Assembly (NCBI RefSeq): GCF_001936255.1
Contig: NZ_CP013704.1
Location: 248,001-312,000 of the forward strand
DNA from: Borrelia anserina Es
Lineage (GTDB): Bacteria; Spirochaetota; Spirochaetia; Borreliales; Borreliaceae
Direction of reading: 5' to 3'
Length of the DNA stretch: 64,000 bases
Shown here: one piece after another, positions 8,359 through 18,063 of the stretch
Layout: each line of letters begins with the position of its first letter
Position numbering within the stretch: position 1 is the stretch's first letter
The notes under the pieces: model-generated
Seen by the model: the letters and a program-made list of their open reading frames with translations, nothing else
The model's database searches: none
Told to the model about the DNA's origin: nothing
Program-made: the position numbers and the translations under genes

Positions 8359-10767
8359 TTTAATTACTTCTTTCATATTATCTACAAGATGAAAATTTAT
8401 ACCATTCCTAATATTAATCGGAATATCATCAAGATCCACTTTATTTGATTTAGGAATAATAACATGCTCAACACCACTTCGCTTAGCAGCAATTATTTTT
8501 GCTCTCAATCCCCCAATAGCCATTACATTACCTGTTAATGACAACTCCCCAGTCATAGCCAAATGAGGTCTAACTGTTTTATTAAGAGCTAGAGATATAA
8601 AAGCACTAGCAATAGTAATCCCCGCCGAAGGTCCATCTTTTGGGGTCGCACCTTCTGGGATATGCAAATGAATCATATACTTTTCAAAAAAAGACCCATC
8701 CAAATTAAGATCATTACTAATACTATTCACGTAAGTAAACGCAATATTTGCAGATTCCTTCATCACATCTCCAAGTCTACCCGTTAACTTGATACCAGGT
8801 GACTTAGACTCAGTTTTTACAGTTTCAATTACCAAAGTTGATCCACCATAATTAGTCCATGCTAAACCCCTTACCATACCTGGAGACATACCCTTATTCA
8901 AAAACTCTTCTTTCCTAAACACAGGAATACCAATATATTCCTCTAAATTTTCCTTAGAAATTTGGTATGCTTTAACAGACTTATCTTCAACAAGTTTCCT
9001 TGCAACTTTTCGAACAATTTGCTTTAAATATTTCTCAAAATTCCTAAGTCCATTATCTCTGGCATATTCCCTAGCGATTTGAACAAGAGCTGAACCCTGA
9101 AATTTCAAAGAATCCTTATCAACACCATTTTCATTTAAAACCTTTGGTATCAAATACTTTCTTGCTATCTCTATTTTTTCATCATCAATATATCCTGAAA
9201 GATGAATTACCTCCATTCTATTTAGTAAAGGTGTAGGTATTGTCTCAATAGAATTAGCTGTTAAAATAAAGAACACATTAGAAATATCAAAAGGCAAATC
9301 AAGATAATGATCTCTAAAATTAATATTCTGCTCAGGATCCAAAACCTCAAGAAGTGCTGAGAATGGGTCTCCATAATTAGATGACGAAATTTTATCAATT
9401 TCATCTATTAAAAAAACAGGAGAGTTTGTCTTAGTAATTCTAAGTCCTTGGATAATTTTACCGGGCAATGCTCCAACATAAGTTCTTCTATGTCCCTTAA
9501 TCTCTGACTCATCCCTCATACCACCTACAGAAAATCTAAAAAATTTTGTCTTAAGAACCTCAGCAATAGCTGTTCCTATAGAAGTTTTACCAACCCCAGG
9601 AGGACCAACTAAAAGCATTATAGCTCCTTTCTGAGATTTTCTTAATTTCAAAACAGAAATATACTCAATAATTCTATCCTTAACTTCTCTCATGCCGTAA
9701 TGCGTTCTATCTAAAATTTTTTCTGCCTTTTGCAAATTAAATCTATCAAAATTAACCTTAGATTCTCCCCACGGAAGATTAGTGATAAGTTCAAGATAAT
9801 TTCTAACCACAATATATTCAGATGAATGTTTCTCAAGAAATGAAAATTTTTCAAGCTCCCTCTCAACTGTTTCTAAAGCTTCTCCTTTTAAGTCTAAAGA
9901 ATCAATCTTAGATTTAAGTTTTAAAAACTCACTACTCTTTTCATCTTCAACACCAAGCTCATCTTTAATAGCTTTAAGTTGTTCCTTTAAAAAGAATTCT
10001 TTTTGTTGTTTTTCTAACTTTTCCTGAATACCCTTAGCAATTTTATTTTGAATCTCAATTAAATTTAATTCTTCATAAATCAACTCCAAAACCTTTTTAA
10101 GCCTATCCTTGACACTCAAAGTTTCAAGAACTTCTTGATGAGACTCCTTTGAAGATGAAATCATTCCTGCAACAACATCACACAATCTACCCTTATCCTC
10201 AATGTTCACCATATTTAACTGAAATTCAGGCATCTTTCTATGTGAGAATATTTCCTTAGTTCTAAGCAAAATGCTACTATAAATTGCTTTTGATTGAAGA
10301 TCATCTTTTTCAATCGGAATTTGCTTTAAATAATCAACTTCAATTATCGGAAAATCTTCATTAATAACAACCTTGACAAACTTAACTCTATCAATAGTTG
10401 AAACAAAAATATTATATCCACCATCAGGAAGATTAATCTTCTTTACTATTTTCGCAGTAATACCAACAGAATAAATATCCTTTTTATAATTGATAATCAA
10501 TTTACCACTCTTATTCCCTGCTTTTTCCAAAAACTTATCACGCAATACAAATAAGGAAACAATACCATTACCTTTAATCACATAATCAACAGCCTTAATA
10601 TCAGTATCAGAGACTATAACAATTGGAATAAACATACCTGGGAATACAGGATGCGATGGTACCGCAATTAAAGGCACTCTTACAGGTTTATCAAAATGCG
10701 GCAAAATGCCTCCAGAATTTTTTGAACGCTTCTTCCCCTTAGAAACAGTATCTTTTACTTCCTCCAT
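8347..10767 (-). CDS. lon: ATP-dependent protease Lon
   Basis: Cytosolic AAA+ serine protease that degrades misfolded and regulatory proteins. Visible domains are the N-terminal substrate-binding LON domain, a coiled-coil stretch (KIAKGIQEKLEKQQKEFFLKEQ), Walker A GPPGVGKT near residue 387, and a C-terminal peptidase domain with the catalytic Ser in DGPSAG (about residue 714) and the partner Lys about 43 residues later. I start at the ATG at 10767 (806 aa). An ATG 27 bases further upstream overlaps a good -10 box (TATAAT), so transcripts probably begin inside the longer form; AAGGAG lies 12 bases before 10767. Divergent from the RecO-like gene. Confidence 0.95.
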   Translation of the reverse strand: MEEVKDTVSKGKKRSKNSGGILPHFDKPVRVPLIAVPSHPVFPGMFIPIVIVSDTDIKAVDYVIKGNGIVSLFVLRDKFLEKAGNKSGKLIINYKKDIYSVGITAKIVKKINLPDGGYNIFVSTIDRVKFVKVVINEDFPIIEVDYLKQIPIEKDDLQSKAIYSSILLRTKEIFSHRKMPEFQLNMVNIEDKGRLCDVVAGMISSSKESHQEVLETLSVKDRLKKVLELIYEELNLIEIQNKIAKGIQEKLEKQQKEFFLKEQLKAIKDELGVEDEKSSEFLKLKSKIDSLDLKGEALETVERELEKFSFLEKHSSEYIVVRNYLELITNLPWGESKVNFDRFNLQKAEKILDRTHYGMREVKDRIIEYISVLKLRKSQKGAIMLLVGPPGVGKTSIGTAIAEVLKTKFFRFSVGGMRDESEIKGHRRTYVGALPGKIIQGLRITKTNSPVFLIDEIDKISSSNYGDPFSALLEVLDPEQNINFRDHYLDLPFDISNVFFILTANSIETIPTPLLNRMEVIHLSGYIDDEKIEIARKYLIPKVLNENGVDKDSLKFQGSALVQIAREYARDNGLRNFEKYLKQIVRKVARKLVEDKSVKAYQISKENLEEYIGIPVFRKEEFLNKGMSPGMVRGLAWTNYGGSTLVIETVKTESKSPGIKLTGRLGDVMKESANIAFTYVNSISNDLNLDGSFFEKYMIHLHIPEGATPKDGPSAGITIASAFISLALNKTVRPHLAMTGELSLTGNVMAIGGLRAKIIAAKRSGVEHVIIPKSNKVDLDDIPINIRNGINFHLVDNMKEVIKLLF

Positions 10768-10792
10768 AGAATATCCAATCTCCTTAATCATC

Positions 10793-10821
10793 ATTATAAC
10801 AAAAGAAAATTTTTATGAGAA
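10793..10821 (-). promoter_or_regulatory. putative lon promoter
   Basis: On the minus strand, TATAAT (10793-10798) is preceded by a 17-base spacer and TTCTCA (10816-10821), a 4 of 6 match to the -35 consensus. The predicted start point near 10786 gives a leader of roughly 20 bases to the ATG at 10767. The -35 box overlaps the left arm of a 10-bp palindrome. Confidence 0.55.
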
Positions 10822-10841
10822 TTCATTTAATAATGAATTCT
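10818..10841. repeat. palindrome in the lon/recO intergenic region (possible operator)
   Basis: AGAATTCATT (10818-10827) and its complement AATGAATTCT (10832-10841) flank the 4-base loop TAAT. It is the most prominent symmetric element in the divergent promoter region and covers part of the lon -35 box. Read on the plus strand it is followed by TTTTATT, so a terminator-like role cannot be excluded. Confidence 0.45.
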
Positions 10842-10862
10842 TTTATTATACAATAATGTATA

Positions 10863-11549
10863 ATGCAGTTTAATAAAATCAATGCTATAATAACAAACTT
10901 GTATCATAAAAAAAGTTATTATCTCTTAAGCCTGTTTCATTCAAAAGGAATTACTCACACGATAATTTATAATTCTACTATAAAAAAATTTAAATCAAAC
11001 ATCAATAACCTAGTAAAAGCTAATTTTGAAATAATAAAAGAAAATAATTTATGCAAAATAATAGAAGTTAACGATGAAGAATTTATTGTTAAAGATTTAA
11101 TCTATGAAAAACTAATAATCATTAATTTTTGGACCAAGCTTATTAATTTAAGTTTTGATGATGGGGAATGCTTTACACTATTTAATGAAGCTATAGAGAT
11201 TCTAAATACTGCAAGCTTAGAAAAAGCACAATTAATTGACTTACAATATAAAATAAGATTTCTAATAATAAAGGGATTTTTATACTTATCAAAACTATGT
11301 TTTCAATGCAATAAAAAAATAGATGAGCATTACTACTATAATACCCACATTAGTGGATTTAATTGCATAAACTGCACATATAATAAAAATAATTATATCA
11401 ATACAGAAAGTTTTAGATATTTAGAATATACAACTCAAAAGAACATCAATGCAACCTTAAACGTAAATTTAAATAGCAAATCACAAGAACTTATCAAAGC
11501 CATAATCAAAAATAAAATCAATACAGAATTTGAACAAACACTCATATAA
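10863..11549 (+). CDS. recO: RecO-like recombination mediator (probable)
   Basis: A 228 aa protein that I read as RecO, which in other bacteria loads RecA on SSB-coated single strands with RecR. Residues 1-80 fit the RecO OB-fold start (INAIITNLYHKKSYYLLSLF). The helical C-terminal half has a zinc-type motif with Cys146, Cys149, Cys168 and Cys171 in the RecO pattern C-x2-C-x18-C-x2-C, preceded by a leucine-rich helix and with an aromatic-glycine pair before the last two Cys. It lies 22 bases upstream of recJ, which acts in the same pathway. No Shine-Dalgarno precedes the ATG, so the mRNA may be leaderless. Very A+T-rich. The assignment rests on motifs read by eye. Confidence 0.65.
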   Translation: MQFNKINAIITNLYHKKSYYLLSLFHSKGITHTIIYNSTIKKFKSNINNLVKANFEIIKENNLCKIIEVNDEEFIVKDLIYEKLIIINFWTKLINLSFDDGECFTLFNEAIEILNTASLEKAQLIDLQYKIRFLIIKGFLYLSKLCFQCNKKIDEHYYYNTHISGFNCINCTYNKNNYINTESFRYLEYTTQKNINATLNVNLNSKSQELIKAIIKNKINTEFEQTLI

Positions 11550-11571
11550 CTCAAGCAAACTGGAACAAAAC

Positions 11572-13686
11572 ATGAAAATTTGGAAAAAAAAAGAAACTGA
11601 TGCCAAAAAAGAAAATATAGTAAATATCGCAAAAAAATATAATATTAGCATTCTTGAAGCAACACTACTACTTAGAAGAGAAATTAAAGAAGAAGACTTC
11701 CTATTTTTTATTGAAAGTAGTGTAAATTTAATGCACAATCCATTCTTACTCAAAAACATAGGTAAATTCATTTATAGAATGAATGAAGCCATTGCAAAAA
11801 AGGAGAATGTATTAATATTTGGCGACAAAGATGCTGACGGAATTACAGCTACAATCATAATGTATGAAACCCTTAAAGATTTTGGAATCAATGTAACTTA
11901 TAAGATACCTTCCAACGGAGAATTTTATGGCCTTACAAAAGAAGTTATCGATAAAGCATTTGAAGATAAAATATCAATAATAATTACTGTTGATTGTGGT
12001 ATCTCTAATATAGAAGAAGCAAATTATGCAAGATCAAAAAATATAGAAGTCATAATAACAGATCATCATCTCCCAAATAAAGAAATTGACACAGAAAATA
12101 TTATTATTGATCCCCACCTAAAAGGAGATAACTCTCCATTTAAAGAAATAGCTGGATGCTATGTCAGTTTTAAAGCATGTCTTGCACTCTACTTATCTAC
12201 TACTAATCTTTACAATGAAAATATGATATTTCTATTCCTAGAAAGATTAAGTAACAACATTACGCTTCATGCAATAGAAATAAACAACTATATTCTTAAA
12301 AAGTATATAATCCTAAAAAGCAACAATGATTTGCAAATTAATATTAATAAGCTAGAAGAATTTTCAAAGGGTAAGTATATAATCGTATTTAATAAATATG
12401 AACAAAATCAACTCATAAATGAATTCTTTAATAAACAAATCGATATCGAAACAATTGATATAAGTGAAAATTTTATAAAAAAATATCCTCAACTTGCCAA
12501 AAAAACACTAAAAGAACTAATGCAAATTACTAAATATTTCAAATATAAAGAAACTGATATGAAAGAAAAACTATATTATATGTTTTATAATATAATATTT
12601 GAAATAAATAAAGATTTAATCAAAAACTGCCTAAAGAGACTTAAATTTGTTGCAATAGGAACCATAGCTGATAACATGCCTATTATTAATGAAAATCGAA
12701 TAGTTGTAAAAGAAGGACTTAAAGAAATAGCACTAAGAGAGCACATATCCATTAACTACCTGTTAAAAGAAGTTAATATACTAACAAAACCAATCATCAC
12801 TTCAACTGATATTGCATTTAAAATTGCTCCAATCTTAAACTCAACAGGAAGACTTGAAAAAGCAGATATTACAATTCAATTCTTATTAACTGAAGATATC
12901 AATAAAATAGAAAATAAGTTTAAAGAAATTAAAAACATAAACATTTTAAGAAAACGCAAAGAAGATATATCTTGGAACACACATAATGAAAATACTATTT
13001 TCAAAAATGATAAATTCATAGTATGTTATGACAAAAATACTCCAAAAGGAATTAGTTCTCGAATGGCAACAAGACTTTCAGCTTATTATCAAAAAGTTGC
13101 CGTCTTCTTAACAAAACAAGAAAATATTATTAAAGGATCCATAAGATCAAATAATAAAGTAAATTCAAAAGAATTAATTTCAATGATACCAACTCATTTA
13201 ATAATAAATTCTGGAGGACACAAAGCTGCTGCCGGGTTCACACTTTACGAAGATGTATTAAATGAATTCATAAAAGAACTTGAAAATGTTCTTAAAAAGA
13301 TAGAATACAAAGAATTATATGAAAATTCAATACTGATCGATGCGATTATACCTAAAGACTTCAACAAGAGAGAACTTTTAAAAATAATAGACTTATTCGA
13401 GCCTTACGGACACTGTTTTAGAGAATTCATACTAATGATGAAGGATGTATGCATTCACGATCTCAGAACAATTGATAAAAATGGCAATTCAAAACACATA
13501 AGCATGAAAATCCAAAATAACAGAGATTATTACAAAGCCATTTACTTTAATGGCACTCACAATATTCAAGAACTTGGTATTAAAAATGGACAAAATATAG
13601 ACATAATATTTACAGTTGGCGAAGACCTTTACACCCAAAATGACAAAATCTTAAAAATTCTTGACATCAAAAAGAGCAACAATTAG
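11572..13686 (+). CDS. recJ: single-strand DNA exonuclease RecJ
   Basis: 5'-3' exonuclease on single-stranded DNA for recombination and repair, in the cytosol. DHH-family motifs are clear: FGDKDADG, VDCGIS and TDHH in the N-terminal half, and the DHHA1 motif SGGHKAAAGF in the C-terminal half, followed by an OB-like end. At 704 aa it is longer than the roughly 570-580 aa E. coli enzyme. The extra length is mainly a Lys/Asn/Ile-rich stretch of about 150 residues ahead of VAIGTIADNMP. I start at ATG 11572 (GGA 8 bases upstream) rather than the in-frame TTG at 11530, which would overlap the RecO-like gene. The stop overlaps the next start (TAGTG). Confidence 0.93.
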   Translation: MKIWKKKETDAKKENIVNIAKKYNISILEATLLLRREIKEEDFLFFIESSVNLMHNPFLLKNIGKFIYRMNEAIAKKENVLIFGDKDADGITATIIMYETLKDFGINVTYKIPSNGEFYGLTKEVIDKAFEDKISIIITVDCGISNIEEANYARSKNIEVIITDHHLPNKEIDTENIIIDPHLKGDNSPFKEIAGCYVSFKACLALYLSTTNLYNENMIFLFLERLSNNITLHAIEINNYILKKYIILKSNNDLQININKLEEFSKGKYIIVFNKYEQNQLINEFFNKQIDIETIDISENFIKKYPQLAKKTLKELMQITKYFKYKETDMKEKLYYMFYNIIFEINKDLIKNCLKRLKFVAIGTIADNMPIINENRIVVKEGLKEIALREHISINYLLKEVNILTKPIITSTDIAFKIAPILNSTGRLEKADITIQFLLTEDINKIENKFKEIKNINILRKRKEDISWNTHNENTIFKNDKFIVCYDKNTPKGISSRMATRLSAYYQKVAVFLTKQENIIKGSIRSNNKVNSKELISMIPTHLIINSGGHKAAAGFTLYEDVLNEFIKELENVLKKIEYKELYENSILIDAIIPKDFNKRELLKIIDLFEPYGHCFREFILMMKDVCIHDLRTIDKNGNSKHISMKIQNNRDYYKAIYFNGTHNIQELGIKNGQNIDIIFTVGEDLYTQNDKILKILDIKKSNN

Positions 13687-14621
13687 TGTTTAAGATTAAA
13701 AACCTTTTATTTACATTTATAATTGGACTAATAAACATAAATGCAACAAGTAATGACATTATAAAAATTTATTATAAAAAAGAAGCTTTCCAGGGAGAGA
13801 GTGTTTACTTTGCAAGCAATAAAAACTTCAAAAAATTATCCCTTTTAGGTATAAATCAAAAACCTATTTTAGATGCTTCTCCTTTCAAATTTAACATAGG
13901 AAATAGAGAATACTACATAGCTCTAATAGGAATCACACCTATGATCAAAGAGGGAAAAAGGAAAATTAAAATAGAGTTTGAAAACAAAAAATATATAAAG
14001 GAAATAGAAATAAAAAAATTCAAATTTAAAAAAACAACAATCAAGCTTAACAAAAAAAAATCCAATCTTATTAAAAGTCAACAATCACCTAAAATAAAAG
14101 AACAAACTATCACGTTATGGAATATTATTGGAAATAAAGGAGACACAACAATCTACCACTATGATACATTAGTTCATCCAATCAAAGATCAATATCAAAT
14201 AAGCAGTCCCTATGGAGATCAGAGAATTTATATGCAAGACAATAAAAAAATATCAAGCAAAATGCATAATGGTAAAGATTATGCTCCATTTAAAAGAGAG
14301 AAAACATCTATTTTCGCAGCCGGCAGAGGAAAGGTAGTATTTGCAAGAGATAGAGAAATTACTGGCAAAACCATCATTATTCAACATTTACCAGGAGTAT
14401 TTACAATTTACTTACATCTTTCCAAATTTGGAGTCGAAGAGAATAAAATAGTAAATACAGGCGAATATATTGGTCATGTTGGTAACACAGGAATCTCAAC
14501 AGGACCTCATCTACATTTCGAAGTTAGAATCAATGGAGTTGCAATAAACCCTGATTTTTTATTAGAAAAAATGCTTATTGACAAAAATCAAATAATCAAT
14601 AACATTAAAAGGGTACAGTAA
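13686..14621 (+). CDS. exported M23-family peptidase (LytM-like)
   Basis: A 311 aa protein with an N-terminal signal peptide (residues 1-20, ending near INATS), so it acts in the periplasm on peptidoglycan. The C-terminal M23 domain keeps the zinc and catalytic residues: His194 and Asp198 in HNGKD, and His275 and His277 in GPHLHFEV. The middle is Lys-rich. Intact metal ligands suggest an active endopeptidase rather than an EnvC/NlpD-type activator. GTG start sharing one base with the recJ stop, so probably coupled. Twenty bases later rpsU begins. Confidence 0.9.
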   Translation: MFKIKNLLFTFIIGLININATSNDIIKIYYKKEAFQGESVYFASNKNFKKLSLLGINQKPILDASPFKFNIGNREYYIALIGITPMIKEGKRKIKIEFENKKYIKEIEIKKFKFKKTTIKLNKKKSNLIKSQQSPKIKEQTITLWNIIGNKGDTTIYHYDTLVHPIKDQYQISSPYGDQRIYMQDNKKISSKMHNGKDYAPFKREKTSIFAAGRGKVVFARDREITGKTIIIQHLPGVFTIYLHLSKFGVEENKIVNTGEYIGHVGNTGISTGPHLHFEVRINGVAINPDFLLEKMLIDKNQIINNIKRVQ

Positions 14622-14640
14622 AAAATAAGGGGGTGATTTT

Positions 14641-14850
14641 TTGGTAACTGTCAATGTTGACAAAAATGAAGGATTAGAAAAAGCATTGAAACGCTTCAAA
14701 AGAATGATTGAAAAAGAAGCAATAATCAGAGAATGGAAAAGAAGAGAATATTATGAAAAACCATCTACCATTCGCGTCAAAAAAGAAAAAGCATTTAAAA
14801 GAAAACAAGCAAAAAAAGTAAGAAAGTTAAAACAAAAAATCGGAAAATAA
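14641..14850 (+). CDS. rpsU: 30S ribosomal protein S21
   Basis: A 69 aa basic protein of the small ribosomal subunit, with the S21 signature in [12 protein letters not shown] and a Lys/Arg-rich C-terminus. TTG start directly after a strong GGGGGTGA Shine-Dalgarno. Last gene of the plus-strand group and followed at once by a stem-loop terminator. Confidence 0.96.
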   Translation: MVTVNVDKNEGLEKALKRFKRMIEKEAIIREWKRREYYEKPSTIRVKKEKAFKRKQAKKVRKLKQKIGK

Positions 14851-14856
14851 TAAAAC

Positions 14857-14884
14857 AGGGATATTCACATCGAATGTCCTTTTA
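14857..14884 (+). terminator. rho-independent terminator after rpsU
   Basis: GGATATTC (14859-14866) pairs with GAATGTCC (14872-14879), with one G-T pair, around loop ACATC, and is followed by TTTT. It lies 8 bases after the rpsU stop and between convergent rpsU and ftsK. Confidence 0.7.
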
Positions 14885-14898
14885 AATCTTTTTAACAT

Positions 14899-17241
14899 TT
14901 AAATAAAAACATCTCTCGGTTTAGAACCATTTGCAGGGCCTATATACCCCATTTCTTCCATAAGCTCAATAATACGTGCAGCTCTATTATAACCTATCTT
15001 TAATCGCCTTTGCAGATAAGACGCAGATGCTTTTCTTGTAGAACGAACAATTTCAAGAGCTTCCTCAAACATTGGCTCATCTGAAGGATTTAAAACCACA
15101 GTATCAGCCTCCACAACACTATCAATAAATATCTCATCATCAATATAGTTTGGAGGACCAAATTTTTTAACTTCTTCAACTAATTTGTAAACTTCCTTTT
15201 CATTTAAAAAACCACCTTGAATTCTCTGAGGAAAAGGTGTCGTAGGGCTAACGTAAAGCATATCACCTTTTCCTAAAAGTTTTTCAGCACCTGACACTCC
15301 AAGAATTATTCTTGAATCCATAGAACTAGCAACCATAAAGGAAATTCTTGAAGGAAAATTAGCCTTTATTACTCCCGTAATAACATCAACAGATGGTCTT
15401 TGAGTAGCAAGAACTAAGTGCATTCCAACGGCTCTAGCCATAGCTGCGAGCCTAGAAATTAAATTTTCTAAATCCTTCCTTGCAGAAAGGATTAGATCCG
15501 CAAATTCATCAATAATAATTACCAAATAAGGCAGTGGTACTTCATCCAGATTCTCTTCCAGTATTTTTTTATTATAAGCATTAATATCCCTAACAAGAAA
15601 ATTATCAAGGAGAACATATCTCCTTTCCATCTCATCAAGACACCAACGAAGAGCCTCTAATGCTCTACTTACATTAGTAATAACCGGCGTTAATAAATGT
15701 GGAATATCATTAAAAAGCTTAAGCTCGACCACTTTAGGATCTATTAGCACAAGCTTAACATCATCTGGAGATTTTGAAAAAATAATTGAAGCAATTAATG
15801 AATTTACACAAACCGACTTCCCAGCACCAGTAGCACCTGCTATTAAGAGATGAGGCGCAGTAATAAGATCAAAAATAACATTACTTCCATTAATTTCTTT
15901 ACCAAGTGCAAAAGGCACCTTAAAATCATTCTTAAACTCTTTACTATTGATTATTTCTGAAATCAAAATAAATTCTCTTCTTTTGTTAGGAATTTCAATT
16001 CCAACAGCTTCTTTACCAGGTATTGGTGCAATAATTCGAACTCGAACTGCCGCAAGCCTTAAGGCAATATTATCAGATATAGAAGTTATTTTTGAAAGCT
16101 TAATACCCTTATCAGGACGCACAGCATACATTGTAACAACAGGACCTCTAATAACATCAATAAGCTTAGCATTAATATTAAACTCTCTAAAAGTTTCCTG
16201 TAAAATCATCGATTGTTTTTGAATTTCTCTCTCATATTCAATATCTTCAACTTCATCTTTGGGTTCTCTTTGTTCAAAAACAGAAATATCTATCGAGTAA
16301 GTACTACTACTATTATTTATTAATAAGTCTTCATTATGACCCTTAGCAATATTATTTATTATTCCCTTATTCCTTATATCACTAGCCCTAATTTTTCCAC
16401 CAGCCACTAATTTATTATCTTCAAATTCTGTTAATGATTTACATTTATAATCACACTCATCATTTAAATCACACTGAGATTCCTGCGAAGATTGTTCTTC
16501 TGACAATTTTTCATCTCTAACTTTTAACTGACAAAAAATAGTTTTATCTAAATCAACATCTAAAGGTTTATTAGGTTTTCTCAAAAAAGATTCAAAAGAC
16601 CACAAAGCTCGATATTCTTCATCATTAATAATATCATCTTCTTGATCAGAAGTCTTACCTGCATCCAAATTACCATCACAATCTTTATAAATCTTAATAT
16701 TTTTTTTAATCTCTAAAGTACTTAAAAATGGCAAACAAGCAAATACGCTCTCAAACAAGATTTTAATTTTAAATACTATAAAATGGAAAGTACCTGAAAT
16801 AAAGCTAGCATCCTTAAAAAACATATAGTTTAAATAAATCCAAATAACAAGTTCCAAAACTAAGACAAGACAAACAAACAAATTGCCAAGCACAATCCCA
16901 AAATTGTTCAAAAACCAATTGATGAACTTAGAACCCTCAAGATCAGAATTAATTCTTAACCAAAATGTTAAAGTAAAAAATAGAATAACTGTATAATTCC
17001 AATTAAATATAAATTTTTTGCTAAGCATATTATTTCGATAAACATACCAATTTATAAGCGGATAAAGTATCAGATAAAATGATAAAAATGAAAAAGTATT
17101 TAAAAGCATATGACCTATGAGATTAAAAATAAAAAAAAAGAATATATTTCCTATAGGAGTTAATGCCACAAAAAGAGAGAATGATATAACAGCCAACATA
17201 AAAAAAAATAAAAACTTAAAATAACGATAAAAATTTTTCAT
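14899..17241 (-). CDS. ftsK: DNA translocase FtsK
   Basis: Septal membrane protein that pumps chromosomal DNA at division. The N-terminal 170 or so residues hold about four TM helices, followed by an acidic low-complexity linker. The motor domain has Walker A GATGAGKS at about residues 467-475 and Walker B VIIIDEFADL. The C-terminal gamma winged-helix domain is present (LQRRLKIGYNRAARIIELME). The 780 aa length is typical of short-linker FtsK/SpoIIIE. On a linear chromosome the classical dif/XerCD dimer-resolution role may be reduced (inference). It starts 12 bases after uppP. Confidence 0.95.
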   Translation of the reverse strand: MKNFYRYFKFLFFFMLAVISFSLFVALTPIGNIFFFFIFNLIGHMLLNTFSFLSFYLILYPLINWYVYRNNMLSKKFIFNWNYTVILFFTLTFWLRINSDLEGSKFINWFLNNFGIVLGNLFVCLVLVLELVIWIYLNYMFFKDASFISGTFHFIVFKIKILFESVFACLPFLSTLEIKKNIKIYKDCDGNLDAGKTSDQEDDIINDEEYRALWSFESFLRKPNKPLDVDLDKTIFCQLKVRDEKLSEEQSSQESQCDLNDECDYKCKSLTEFEDNKLVAGGKIRASDIRNKGIINNIAKGHNEDLLINNSSSTYSIDISVFEQREPKDEVEDIEYEREIQKQSMILQETFREFNINAKLIDVIRGPVVTMYAVRPDKGIKLSKITSISDNIALRLAAVRVRIIAPIPGKEAVGIEIPNKRREFILISEIINSKEFKNDFKVPFALGKEINGSNVIFDLITAPHLLIAGATGAGKSVCVNSLIASIIFSKSPDDVKLVLIDPKVVELKLFNDIPHLLTPVITNVSRALEALRWCLDEMERRYVLLDNFLVRDINAYNKKILEENLDEVPLPYLVIIIDEFADLILSARKDLENLISRLAAMARAVGMHLVLATQRPSVDVITGVIKANFPSRISFMVASSMDSRIILGVSGAEKLLGKGDMLYVSPTTPFPQRIQGGFLNEKEVYKLVEEVKKFGPPNYIDDEIFIDSVVEADTVVLNPSDEPMFEEALEIVRSTRKASASYLQRRLKIGYNRAARIIELMEEMGYIGPANGSKPRDVFI

Positions 17242-17253
17242 ACCCTATTAAAA

Positions 17254-18048
17254 TCAAAAAAGGAAATAACCTATACTTGAAAGTATAATTAAATAAACTG
17301 AAAAATAATAAAGTTTACTAATTTTAAACATTCTAACAAAAAAATTTATTGAAAATAACCCAACAATAAAAGCAATAATAGCCCCCAAGTTTATCTCAAA
17401 AATACTAAAAAGCATATCTGATTCAAATAACTCCTTATATTTCAAAAGTAAACTTCCAAAAACGATGGGAATCAAAGATAAGAAAGAAATTTCAAATGAT
17501 TCTGATCTGCTAAATCCAAGCAAAACTGAGACAAAAATTGTAATCCCTGAACGAGAAATACCTGGCATAGATCCAATGCCCTGCATAGTTCCAATCAAAC
17601 ACCCTGCAAGCAAAATATTATCTTTCAAATCAAAAATTACAATTCTAGACTCAAGTAAAAACAACAAAATGCTTGTCAAAAAAAAATTAACCAAAACTAA
17701 ATCAACGGTAAATACTTCCTTAAACCTTTCTATAAAAAATCCAACAAATGCTGTAATAAGAGTGATTATCAATATAAGCAATATTAATCTTAATTTAGCA
17801 AAATCTATTTCAGTAACCCTTCCTAAAATAAATTTAACCAAAACTAACATGAGCTCTAATATTCGCCTGCGATAATAAATAATTACAACCAAAACAGTTG
17901 AAAAATGTAAGTAAATATCAAATACAATTGGAATATCAATATGCATAAACTTTTTTAAAAGCAATAAATGTCCTGAACTAGATATAGGCAAAAATTCAGC
18001 AATCCCCTGAATAAAGCCTAAAATCATAACTCTTAAAACATTTTCCAT
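17254..18048 (-). CDS. uppP: undecaprenyl-diphosphatase UppP (BacA)
   Basis: Membrane phosphatase that turns undecaprenyl pyrophosphate into the monophosphate lipid carrier for peptidoglycan synthesis. The 264 aa sequence has the two family motifs: [15 protein letters not shown] near the N-terminus, with the catalytic Glu and Ser, and [12 protein letters not shown] in the middle with the conserved Arg. About eight hydrophobic helices. ATG start. It lies 15 bases downstream of slt and 12 upstream of ftsK in an envelope group. Confidence 0.94.
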   Translation of the reverse strand: MENVLRVMILGFIQGIAEFLPISSSGHLLLLKKFMHIDIPIVFDIYLHFSTVLVVIIYYRRRILELMLVLVKFILGRVTEIDFAKLRLILLILIITLITAFVGFFIERFKEVFTVDLVLVNFFLTSILLFLLESRIVIFDLKDNILLAGCLIGTMQGIGSMPGISRSGITIFVSVLLGFSRSESFEISFLSLIPIVFGSLLLKYKELFESDMLFSIFEINLGAIIAFIVGLFSINFFVRMFKISKLYYFSVYLIILSSIGYFLF

Positions 18049-18063
18049 CTAACTCTCAAAAAA

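Noticed and set aside
11530..11571. Upstream TTG start for recJ
   Set aside because: Would overlap the RecO-like gene by 20 bases; ATG 11572 has a GGA ribosome site and matches the RecJ N-terminus better.
17465..17875. 136-codon plus-strand open frame inside uppP
   Set aside because: Antisense to a complete, recognisable gene; composition is a mirror effect.
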